A DNA stretch of 64,000 nucleotides, from the NCBI RefSeq assembly GCF_050589645.1, contig NZ_JBNGOQ010000002.1:868001-932000 (forward strand), written 5' to 3'. The DNA is from JBNGOQ01 sp050589645. GTDB taxonomy: Bacteria; Bacteroidota; Bacteroidia; Flavobacteriales; Flavobacteriaceae. The stretch's first letter is position 1, and the number at the start of each line of letters is the position of its first letter. The notes under the pieces are model-generated. The model was given only the letters and a program-made list of their open reading frames with translations, searched no databases and had not been told where the DNA came from. This document shows positions 58,055 to 64,000 of the stretch, piece by piece. The position numbers and the translations under genes are program-made.

Positions 58055-58085
58055 ACCTTCTAATTACGGGACAATTAACAAATTA

Positions 58086-58131
58086 GGCAAAACGGTCCAA
58101 GCCATGCCCGGTTATGGCGAGTAGTTTTGCC
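58086..58131. repeat. Palindromic spacer element
   Basis: GGCAAAAC (58086-58093) and GTTTTGCC (58124-58131) pair, with inner GCCAT/ATGGC arms. A second hairpin, CTCTGTC/GACAGAG, follows at 58138-58169. They fill the gap between the acyltransferase and the first NTF2-like lipoprotein. Confidence 0.6.
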
Positions 58132-58332
58132 GCGACTCTCTGTCAATTCAACCTGGAGTAAGGACAGAGTGAACGGTTGGAGAATCGGGCTGGTTAGTTA
58201 CATTGTAAATGTGTTATCAGCTAAGCAGTAAAAGTACCTGTTGATAGCGATTACCCTATTTATATTTTAAAATTAAGGAAAATTGTCGGGCTAGCAGGTC
58301 AATCCTTGCCATTGTCGGCAAACGTTTTTTAT

Positions 58333-58764
58333 TCAGTCCGCTTTATTAATCAAATTACTCATGTATACAATTTGCCATTTTTTATCAGAATTTTTCCAAA
58401 TTCTAGAGGTAGTCTCTCTCAAAGTATCACCTTTAGTATTTATATATAGTATGCTGACAAAATCATAACCTAAATCTCTTTCCAACAGTTTTTGCTCATC
58501 GTAGTTTTCAATAACTGTTTTCTTAGGTAAATGTGGACCAAACTTGACCATGTCATCATATGTCCAAATTTTTCCATTTTCCCACATTTGAATGCTTTTA
58601 TCGATTCCGGCTAAAATCTCGTCTAAATTTTCACCTCCCTCCATATAAATACTCTGATAGGCTTGTGCCATTTTTTCAAATTCCTTTTGTTCAGTTTCAG
58701 TAAAAGCCTTGTCAGGTTTACAAGAAAAGAAAGTAATTACAAGAATTAAATAAACGTACTTCAT
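58333..58764 (-). CDS. NTF2/SnoaL-like lipoprotein (third of three)
   Basis: 143 residues. Lipobox in VITFFSC gives lipidated Cys15. The domain has the cone-shaped NTF2 pattern: a long helix (EFEKMAQAYQSIYMEGG), paired strands and a terminal sheet ending ETTSRIWKNSDKKWQIVYMS. These are usually binding proteins or scaffolds rather than enzymes. Downstream of two further NTF2-like lipoprotein genes on the same strand, with only 51 nt to the next. Confidence 0.75.
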   Translation of the reverse strand: MKYVYLILVITFFSCKPDKAFTETEQKEFEKMAQAYQSIYMEGGENLDEILAGIDKSIQMWENGKIWTYDDMVKFGPHLPKKTVIENYDEQKLLERDLGYDFVSILYINTKGDTLRETTSRIWKNSDKKWQIVYMSNLINKAD

Positions 58765-58815
58765 ATTAGATTTTAATGTTTGCCAACCCCCTTGTATATG
58801 AGCCGTAGCCGTTGA

Positions 58816-59349
58816 TTATTTTGACAGGCTATTTTTTAATTGACTTTTATCCCTATGTCCACCGATACACTGCCATTTTCCATTTACCTTTACCAGAACA
58901 TCACTCCATCTTAACGTACCGGTATAAATACTATCTTTTTCCATATATTCCCCATAAATTGACGGTTCACTTGGACCGATCCATTTAAAAGTCTCTTTAG
59001 ACACAAAATGGACAATCGCGGTTTCACCATTTCCCATGATAGTGAATTCAATAGGTTCAAGTTCCATTTCGATTACTTCCTCGTTTTTTTTGACGTAGTC
59101 CCATAAATTGATGAACCCCTCTTTTTTTAATAGTTTTTTGGAAGTCAGAGACCATCTTCGCCAATGGGGATGGTATGTTTCCATGTGCGCATCATAGTTG
59201 TTGTCCCTCCAAGAATAAAATCTAGCCTCGATTGCCTTCCACAATTCTTTTTCAATTTCGGCCTTATTAAGTTTAGGAGACTCTTCTTTTTTATTATTGC
59301 ATGAGAGAAAAACGATTGCGACAAATCCAAGTATAAAAAGCTTTCTCAT
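58816..59349 (-). CDS. NTF2/SnoaL-like lipoprotein (second of three)
   Basis: 177 residues. Signal VAIVFLSC lipidates Cys17. The NTF2-like domain starts NKAEIEKELWKAIEARFYSW and ends TLRWSDVLVKVNGKWQCIGG. It is longer than its neighbours by about 30 residues in the middle. A palindrome-rich spacer of 173 nt separates it from the upstream lipoprotein gene. Confidence 0.78.
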   Translation of the reverse strand: MRKLFILGFVAIVFLSCNNKKEESPKLNKAEIEKELWKAIEARFYSWRDNNYDAHMETYHPHWRRWSLTSKKLLKKEGFINLWDYVKKNEEVIEMELEPIEFTIMGNGETAIVHFVSKETFKWIGPSEPSIYGEYMEKDSIYTGTLRWSDVLVKVNGKWQCIGGHRDKSQLKNSLSK

Positions 59350-59381
59350 AGTATTATTCGGATTTTGTTATTCCCAATTGC

Positions 59382-59513
59382 TGCCAACGGTTCGGCTATG
59401 ATAGGTTGCAGAAAACGTCCGAAGGACTTTTCCGCGGTAGCTCCAAGTTAGCAAATGGGCGAGGATTTCCTGCAAGGAAATCCGTAAGCAATGGATCATA
59501 GGTATTGTTAGCG
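59382..59513. repeat. Complex palindromic spacer between lipoprotein genes
   Basis: The 132 bases begin GCCAACGG and end GTTAGCG. Inside, GGCTATGATAGGTTGC (59394-59409) pairs imperfectly with GCAATGGATCATAG (59488-59501), and GGATTTCC (59463-59470) pairs perfectly with GGAAATCC (59476-59483). The terminal motif GTTAGCGAT (59507-59515) reappears inverted as ATCGCTAAC at 60030-60038, so the gene at 59523-59993 is bracketed by them. Confidence 0.65.
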
Positions 59514-59522
59514 ATTCGTTTT

Positions 59523-59993
59523 TCATTCCAAAGAAGTAACGGATGGATCGGGATTAAAGGTGTCGACTACATTTTTCCAAGTTCCGTCCTGTTGTTTTTT
59601 CCAAATTGTAACCGCTTTGTTGAAAGTTTTTATCTTATTTCCAAGAGAATCATTAACTCCGAAATATATATTCTCTATTAAATATGCCAGATCACCACTT
59701 TCAGAAACAAAGACCTCTTTAGGCTCCCAATTAACTTCAAAACCGGGAATTTGAGCGTTGGCCTCCAACATTTTTGATATTTGTTCTTTTCCTCTTAATG
59801 TTGGTTGTCCAGGTGCTATTAGAATTGCATCATCAGTCCAATAACTTAAATATTCCTCATTGGTTTTTGATTGTGCCCATTTTCGGCTTGTTTCCATGAC
59901 TTTCTCGCCTTCGGCTTTTAAATCAATACTTTCCTTTTTCCCACAACTAGTAAAAAAGATTAGAAAAGATGAAATGTAAATCAGTTTTCTCAT
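59523..59993 (-). CDS. DUF4440/NTF2-like lipoprotein (first of three)
   Basis: 156 residues with lipobox FLIFFTSC (Cys17). The domain resembles DUF4440: KVMETSRKWAQSKTNEEYLS, YWTDDAILIAPGQPTLRGKE (helix then strand with the family's conserved Pro-Gly), and a terminal TIWKKQQDGTWKNVVDTFNP. It lies in the last gene unit inside the island, between two inverted copies of a GTTAGCGAT motif. Confidence 0.85.
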   Translation of the reverse strand: MRKLIYISSFLIFFTSCGKKESIDLKAEGEKVMETSRKWAQSKTNEEYLSYWTDDAILIAPGQPTLRGKEQISKMLEANAQIPGFEVNWEPKEVFVSESGDLAYLIENIYFGVNDSLGNKIKTFNKAVTIWKKQQDGTWKNVVDTFNPDPSVTSLE

Positions 59994-60278
59994 AATGCTT
60001 GGATTTTATTATTTCTATTGGTTTTAATTATCGCTAACAACGGGATATAGTTATTAACTAATATCGGAAAATATAGTTAATGCTCATATCCAACCTATAT
60101 GATTTATTGATAACGATTTTTAAGGTCTCATTAAATGGCCGTTTTATGTGGCCGATTTCAAAATTTGTTTATTTCTTTTTGTGAGCGTCCTTTTTGCGGT
60201 CTCTTTTAAAAGTGCCATTAATTTTCCTTTTATAGGACGCTTTTTACATGACTAGCTGTTGTCACTGACTATATCAAT
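59994..60278. other. Gene-free right end of the island
   Basis: About 285 nt with no credible ORF. It contains ATCGCTAAC (60030-60038), a GGCCGTTTTATGTGGCC hairpin (about 60136-60152) and the long-range pair AGCGTCCT/AGGACGCT (about 60184-60241). The right att copy begins at 60279. Confidence 0.5.
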
Positions 60279-60319
60279 TTCACAACCCGGAGGCCGAGGG
60301 TTCAAGTCCCTCTCGCTAC
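60279..60319 (+). repeat. attR-type displaced 3' end of tRNA-Met
   Basis: Bases 60284-60314 equal 44929-44959 exactly (31 nt). Beyond that the copy has one substitution on the left and lacks a TC dinucleotide near the acceptor end, and the CCA is lost. It is not a tRNA gene but the broken original 3' end, left when the island inserted. A stem-loop terminator follows (60323-60350). Confidence 0.88.
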
Positions 60320-60322
60320 AAC

Positions 60323-60350
60323 AAAAGACCGCAATTTGTGGTCTTTTTTC
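60323..60350 (+). terminator. Terminator after the displaced tRNA end
   Basis: AAAGACC and GGTCTTT pair around GCAATTTGT with six T following. It is likely the original tRNA-Met terminator, now 15.4 kb from its gene. Confidence 0.8.
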
Positions 60351-60397
60351 TTTTCCTTGCCAGTGGTATCAAGTAACTTTAACTACAAACTGGAAGC

Positions 60398-62320
60398 ATG
60401 AAGAATACCATCTCCGAACGCGTAGCCGATTTTCTCAAAAACTTTCCTCCTTTCAACGAGTTAAAACGAAATGAACTACAGACACTTTCAGAGCAGATAC
60501 ATATCGTTTATCGGGAGCGGGGCAGTACAATCTTTGCGGAGGGAGAAGCGCCCCATGACCATTTCTATCTGATTCATAAGGGGGCCGTATCCCTGACCAA
60601 AAAACCGAAAAACGAAATCGTGGATATTTGCGATGAAGGGGATATTTTTGGCCTTAGGCCGTTGATGGCCAATGAGAAGTACAAATTGGACGCCAAGGCC
60701 CATGAAGAGAGCATCCTTTATGCCGTTCCCATCGATATTTTTAAACCTTATGCCCAAGAAAACAAGGAAGTCGGGAATTTTTTGATCGAAAGTTTTGCTT
60801 CCAATACCCGCAACCCGTATTCAGAAAGCCACAGGGGCAAGCTTTATGGGGAAAAGGAAAATGTGGAAAGCCCAGATCCCAGCACCAGACTGCTGGATTT
60901 GCAGCCTGTGAAATATTCCAAAAACCTCGTAAGTTGTTCCCCTGGGATGACCGCAAAAATGCTTGCCGAGACCATGACAAAGAGGAAGGTGGGATCCATA
61001 CTGGTCGTTCAGGGTGACCTGCCCGTGGGCATGGTAACGGATAAAGATCTCCGCAACAAAATCGTTACCGGAGCTTACCCCATTGACACCCCGGCTTCCA
61101 AAATTATGACCGCCCCGGTGATCACCTACCCAAAAAAACTGACCATCACCCAGGCGCAGATGGCCATGATGAAGAGCAACATCAGCCATCTATGTCTCAC
61201 CAAGGACGGGACACCCAATACCAAAGCCGTCGGAATCCTTTCCAAACACGATGTCATGGTAGCCCTTGGAAACAATCCCGCCGTGTTGATAAAGGCCATT
61301 AAGCGTAGTACAAAGTACAAACAGATAAAACCCATCAGAAATAATATCATGGATTTGCTAAGGGGGTATCTGGAACAAAACATTCCGATAACGCTGACTT
61401 CAAAAATCATTTCCGAACTCAACGATGCCTGCATTAAACAATGTATTAAAATCTCTTTGGGGAAAATGGAAAAAGCACCTCCGGCAAAATTTGCATGGCT
61501 TGCCATTGGAAGTCAGGGCAGAAGTGAACAACTGTTGCACACCGATCAGGACAACGCCCTGGTGTTTGAGGATGTACCCGAGAGTAAACTCCCTGAAACC
61601 ACGGCCTACTTTCTGGAGTTGTCCAGAAGGGTGAACAAAGGACTTTTCACCATCGGATACGACTACTGTCCTGCCGAAATGATGGCCTCTAACCCCAAAT
61701 GGTGCCTAAGCCTAACCGAATGGAAAAACAAGATTTCCCACTGGATCATTAATCCAGGGGCGGATGAAGTGCTGCTCTCCTCCATCTTTTTTGATTACAA
61801 TCTCTCCTATGGTACCAAGGAATTGGTTGAAGAAATTTCCGCACATATTTTTGAAACTGTAGGGAAATACCCTGTTTTTTATCTGCACTTGGCCAGCGGG
61901 GCGTTGCAAAACCCCTCCCCTACTGGTTTTTTTAGGCAATTCCTGGTAGAACAGGATGGTGCCCACAAAGACTTTTTTGATATCAAAAGAAGGGCATTAA
62001 TGCCCCTAACCGACGCCGCCAGGGTATTGATACTTTCGCATTCCATTAAAGGCATCAACAATACCGCCGAACGATTTGAGAAACTGGCCGAACTGGAACC
62101 CAACAATGCCGAGTTCTACCTATCCTGTTCCTACGCCACTAAAGCGCTATTGAAATTCAGAACCATACAGGGCCTATTGCACAATGATTCCGGTCGTTTT
62201 ATCGCTTTGGACAAACTAACGAAGGAAGAAAAAATAAAGCTCAAAAGGACGTTTAAGACCATTAAGGAACTGCAGGAAGTAATTTCGGTCCGGTTTAAGG
62301 TATCAAACATTTTGAGGTAA
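60398..62320 (+). CDS. cNMP-binding/CBS-pair/DUF294 nucleotidyltransferase-like protein
   Basis: 640 residues in the usual order: a cNMP-binding domain (about 15-125; FAEGEAPHDHFYLIHKG), two CBS domains (about 185-310; GSILVVQGDLPVGMVTDKDL), a DUF294 nucleotidyltransferase-like core with GSQGRSEQLLHTDQDNAL (about 368-385; the Gly-Ser and Asp-x-Asp of nucleotidyltransferases) and a C-terminal substrate-binding helical domain. Family members are often encoded by symporters and 3'-5' exonucleases, as the latter here. Catalytic role uncertain. The exonuclease ATG overlaps its TAA by one base. Confidence 0.92.
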   Translation: MKNTISERVADFLKNFPPFNELKRNELQTLSEQIHIVYRERGSTIFAEGEAPHDHFYLIHKGAVSLTKKPKNEIVDICDEGDIFGLRPLMANEKYKLDAKAHEESILYAVPIDIFKPYAQENKEVGNFLIESFASNTRNPYSESHRGKLYGEKENVESPDPSTRLLDLQPVKYSKNLVSCSPGMTAKMLAETMTKRKVGSILVVQGDLPVGMVTDKDLRNKIVTGAYPIDTPASKIMTAPVITYPKKLTITQAQMAMMKSNISHLCLTKDGTPNTKAVGILSKHDVMVALGNNPAVLIKAIKRSTKYKQIKPIRNNIMDLLRGYLEQNIPITLTSKIISELNDACIKQCIKISLGKMEKAPPAKFAWLAIGSQGRSEQLLHTDQDNALVFEDVPESKLPETTAYFLELSRRVNKGLFTIGYDYCPAEMMASNPKWCLSLTEWKNKISHWIINPGADEVLLSSIFFDYNLSYGTKELVEEISAHIFETVGKYPVFYLHLASGALQNPSPTGFFRQFLVEQDGAHKDFFDIKRRALMPLTDAARVLILSHSIKGINNTAERFEKLAELEPNNAEFYLSCSYATKALLKFRTIQGLLHNDSGRFIALDKLTKEEKIKLKRTFKTIKELQEVISVRFKVSNILR

Positions 62321-62979
62321 TGGGTCTGTTTAAAAAAAATACGAGACCAGAGCTGCCCAATTTCTGGAAAACCTATGAAGCCTCGTTTCAGGAAAAACCT
62401 AAGTACATTTGGGATCGGCAACAGTTTGTGGTCTTGGATACGGAAACCACCGGTTTTGATTTTGAAGAAGACCGTATTTTGTGCATTGGCGCGTTGTTGG
62501 TACAAGGCCAGACCATCCTGGTAAAGGAGAGTTTTGAGGTTTACCTGCTGCAGGAACGGTACAATTCGGAAACCGCTGAAATCCATGGGATTTTAAAGCG
62601 GGGTAAGCTGCAGAAAATCCCTGAATTAGAGGCATTAAAGCGACTCCTTATTTATTTGGGCAACCGGATCATTGTGGCACACCATACACAGTTCGACATT
62701 ACGATGATCAACAGGGCCTTAAGGCGGCATAACTTGCCCCAGTTGAAAAACAAAACCTTGGATACGGCCATCCTGTACCAACGCAGCCTGATAAAATCCA
62801 AGCTTTTGGAGCGCAAGGCACATTATTCCCTTGACGAGCTGGCCGATAAGTTCAACATTTCCAAAAAGGACCGACATACGGCCATAGGGGATGCCTATAT
62901 CACGGCCATTGCCTTTCTGAAAATCGTATCCAAGCTCAAAAAGAAAAAAGATTTTGCCCTAAAACCCCTGTTGGAGTAG
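62320..62979 (+). CDS. DEDDh 3'-5' exonuclease (DNA polymerase III epsilon-like)
   Basis: 219 residues. Exo I motif VVLDTETTGFDF (Asp and Glu), Exo II HHTQFDITMINRAL (Asp), and Exo III HTAIGDAYIT (His and Asp) match the DEDDh group. It degrades or proofreads single-stranded ends. The start shares a base with the upstream stop, and its stop is 5 nt from the convergent purC stop. Confidence 0.9.
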   Translation: MGLFKKNTRPELPNFWKTYEASFQEKPKYIWDRQQFVVLDTETTGFDFEEDRILCIGALLVQGQTILVKESFEVYLLQERYNSETAEIHGILKRGKLQKIPELEALKRLLIYLGNRIIVAHHTQFDITMINRALRRHNLPQLKNKTLDTAILYQRSLIKSKLLERKAHYSLDELADKFNISKKDRHTAIGDAYITAIAFLKIVSKLKKKKDFALKPLLE

Positions 62980-62984
62980 GCTGT

Positions 62985-63950
62985 TTACTGGTCAATACCG
63001 TTCAAATAGGCCTTTACATTTTCATTGATCCGTTCTTGGATATTGGTAATGTTGGCTTTATTGAAGGTCTCTCCAGTGATGTTCTCATAGAGTTCAATAT
63101 ACCTGGCCGATACGGTCTCGATATACGCGTCGGTCATCTCCGGGACCGTCTGTCCCTCCAATCCCTGGAAACCGTTGGAGATAAGCCATTGCCTCACAAA
63201 CTCCTTTGAAAGCTGCTTCTGTGGTAGTCCTTTGGTCTGACGATCTGCATAACCTTCCTGATAAAAATAACGGGAAGAGTCTGGGGTATGTATCTCGTCT
63301 ATCAACACAATTTTGCCTGCTTTGGTCTTCCCGAATTCATATTTGGTATCCACCAAAATAAGTCCTCTTTCGGCGGCTATTTCAGTACCGCGCCGGAACA
63401 GTGCCCTGGTATATTTTTCCAATTGGGCATAATCCGCTTCGGAAACAATGCCACGGCCCAAGATATCTTCCTTGGAGATATCCTCATCGTGGTCTCCCTT
63501 TTCGGCCTTGGTGGCCGGGGTGATAATCGGTTCCGGGAAGGGATCGTTTTCCTGCATACCATCCGGCATAGCAACTCCGCAAAGCATCCTTTTGCCCGCC
63601 TTGTATTCTCTTGCCGCATGACCCGAAAGATAGCCTCTTATGACCATCTCTACCTTAAAGGGCTCACAGGCATGTCCTATGGCCACATTGGGGTCTGGAG
63701 TAGCCAATAACCAATTGGGCACGATATCTTTGGTGGCTTCCATCATTTTTGTTGCAATCTGGTTCAAAATCTGGCCCTTATAGGGAATTCCCTTGGGCAT
63801 GACCACGTCAAAGGCCGAAAGACGATCGGTAGCGACCATGACCAGAATGTCATTGTGCAAGCGGTACACTTCCCTCACCTTTCCCCTATAAACACTTTGC
63901 TGGCCCGGGAAATTAAAGTCCGTGGCTATAATGGTATTGCCCATAAACAA
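62985..63950 (-). CDS. purC: Phosphoribosylaminoimidazole-succinocarboxamide synthase PurC
   Basis: 321 residues of SAICAR synthetase, the ATP-dependent ligation of aspartate in purine synthesis. SVYRGKVREVYRL is the first conserved block, ATDRLSAFDVVMPKGIPYKG the second and VLIDEIHTPDSSRYF the third. Eukaryotic/longer type II-like length; bacterial PurC is often about 240. The start may be M1 (63950) or M3 (63944). The gap to the probable phoH stop is 3 nt, so they are cotranscribed. Confidence 0.93.
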   Translation of the reverse strand: MFMGNTIIATDFNFPGQQSVYRGKVREVYRLHNDILVMVATDRLSAFDVVMPKGIPYKGQILNQIATKMMEATKDIVPNWLLATPDPNVAIGHACEPFKVEMVIRGYLSGHAAREYKAGKRMLCGVAMPDGMQENDPFPEPIITPATKAEKGDHDEDISKEDILGRGIVSEADYAQLEKYTRALFRRGTEIAAERGLILVDTKYEFGKTKAGKIVLIDEIHTPDSSRYFYQEGYADRQTKGLPQKQLSKEFVRQWLISNGFQGLEGQTVPEMTDAYIETVSARYIELYENITGETFNKANITNIQERINENVKAYLNGIDQ

Positions 63951-63953
63951 CTA

Positions 63954-64000
63954 TTAATTATGATGCTCGATAGTCTTGTAGGCATCGATCACTTTTTTGA
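63954..64000 (-). CDS. C-terminal end of a probable PhoH family protein (partial)
   Basis: The minus strand reads KKVIDAYKTIEHHN and then TAA at 63956-63954, three bases before purC starts. The tail fits the end of PhoH-type ATPases, and in Flavobacteriaceae a phoH-like gene commonly precedes purC. The fragment is too short to be certain; most of the gene lies beyond the window. Confidence 0.5.
   Translation of the reverse strand, partial: KKVIDAYKTIEHHN

Larger units (their letters stand above)
44969..60319. mobile_element. tRNA-Met-associated genomic island, about 15.4 kb, no integrase seen
   Basis: Bounded on the left by intact tRNA-Met and on the right by a displaced tRNA 3' copy. The sequence inside is visibly more A+T-rich than the flanks, with longer gene-free stretches, pseudogenes (47173-47353, 56420-56905), single-gene units in both directions, and accessory functions. 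Flanking genes are core (START-like/aminotransferase on the left, CNB-CBS-DUF294 and purC on the right). No recombinase is encoded inside, so the element is probably an immobile remnant whose integrase was lost, or was mobilised in trans. Confidence 0.8.

Noticed and set aside
58055..60060. Integron cassette array with attC sites
   Set aside because: The spacers are palindromic and the genes are single units, but the RYYYAAC/GTTRRRY cores do not match and no integron integrase is present. Reported only as cassette-like.
60279..60319. A second tRNA-Met gene
   Set aside because: Only the 3' half is present, the acceptor end lost a dinucleotide and there is no 5' half, so it is a displaced att copy.
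1..64000. CRISPR array, rRNA genes, tmRNA, replication origin or prophage
   Set aside because: Checked by eye for regularly spaced repeats, rRNA-like blocks and phage structural proteins; none found. A covariance-model scan would be needed to exclude small structured RNAs.

Overview
The window is chromosomal DNA from a member of the Bacteroidota, almost certainly a (probably marine) Flavobacteriaceae. Grounds: promoters of the Bacteroidota type (TTG, about 18-21 nt, TAnnTTTG) before both tRNAs, the HU gene and several others; a fused CcsB-CcsA cytochrome c biogenesis protein; family-restricted proteins (DUF4290, START-like, DUF2911, DM13); a protein with a type IX secretion-like C-terminal domain; many SPII lipoproteins; bacillithiol deacetylase BshB1. 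I cannot name the genus. No rRNA, CRISPR array, plasmid or phage gene was seen.

Layout. 1-1.3 kb: A+T-rich accessory edge with small exported proteins separated by perfect hairpins, ending near tRNA-His. 1.9-11.3 kb: core genes (TPR histidine kinase; BshB1 and a Cys/Met PLP enzyme; MATE exporter; DM13 protein; CcsBA). 11.3-12.4 kb: a non-coding mosaic of interspersed repeats. 12.4-15.8 kb: operon with Rossmann/DUF2520, KdsC-like phosphatase, Maf, a lipoprotein and a small MscS channel. 15.9-20.3 kb: PIG-L deacetylase, a 33-residue membrane microprotein and a sodium:solute symporter. 20.3-32.6 kb: mostly exported or single-function enzymes (DUF2911, photolyase, M20 hydrolase, beta-propellers, acetyltransferase, VOC protein, Omp85 barrel, pirin). 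32.6-36.3 kb: a four-gene signalling/redox operon (cNMP-binding histidine kinase, receiver-flavoprotein fusion, UBP zinc finger, GNAT). 36.4-44.8 kb: housekeeping genes (MurA with Asp at the fosfomycin-target Cys, DUF4290, DUF493, AAA ATPase, RecQ, Fmt, HU, YqgE, class IV aminotransferase, START-like).

44.9-60.3 kb is a genomic island. It starts at the 3' end of an intact tRNA-Met and ends at a displaced, decayed copy of that 3' end (31 identical bases, about 15.4 kb apart). It holds an AraC regulator, tiny basic and hydrophobic ORFs, a cupin, a D-amino-acid/D-dipeptide cassette (DUF1611/DgcN-like, racemase, VanX-like dipeptidase), a prohibitin with a small membrane partner, a cyclopropane-synthase-like methyltransferase and fatty acid desaturase, a cold shock protein, an IS481 relic, an acyltransferase and three NTF2-like lipoproteins with palindromic spacers. 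No integrase is visible.

60.4-64 kb returns to core: a CNB-CBS-DUF294 protein with a DEDDh exonuclease, then PurC and the end of a probable PhoH gene. The strongest candidates for undescribed biology are the island's D-dipeptide cassette, the kinase/receiver-flavoprotein/UBP operon, the symporter microprotein, and the hairpin-separated lipoprotein cassettes.
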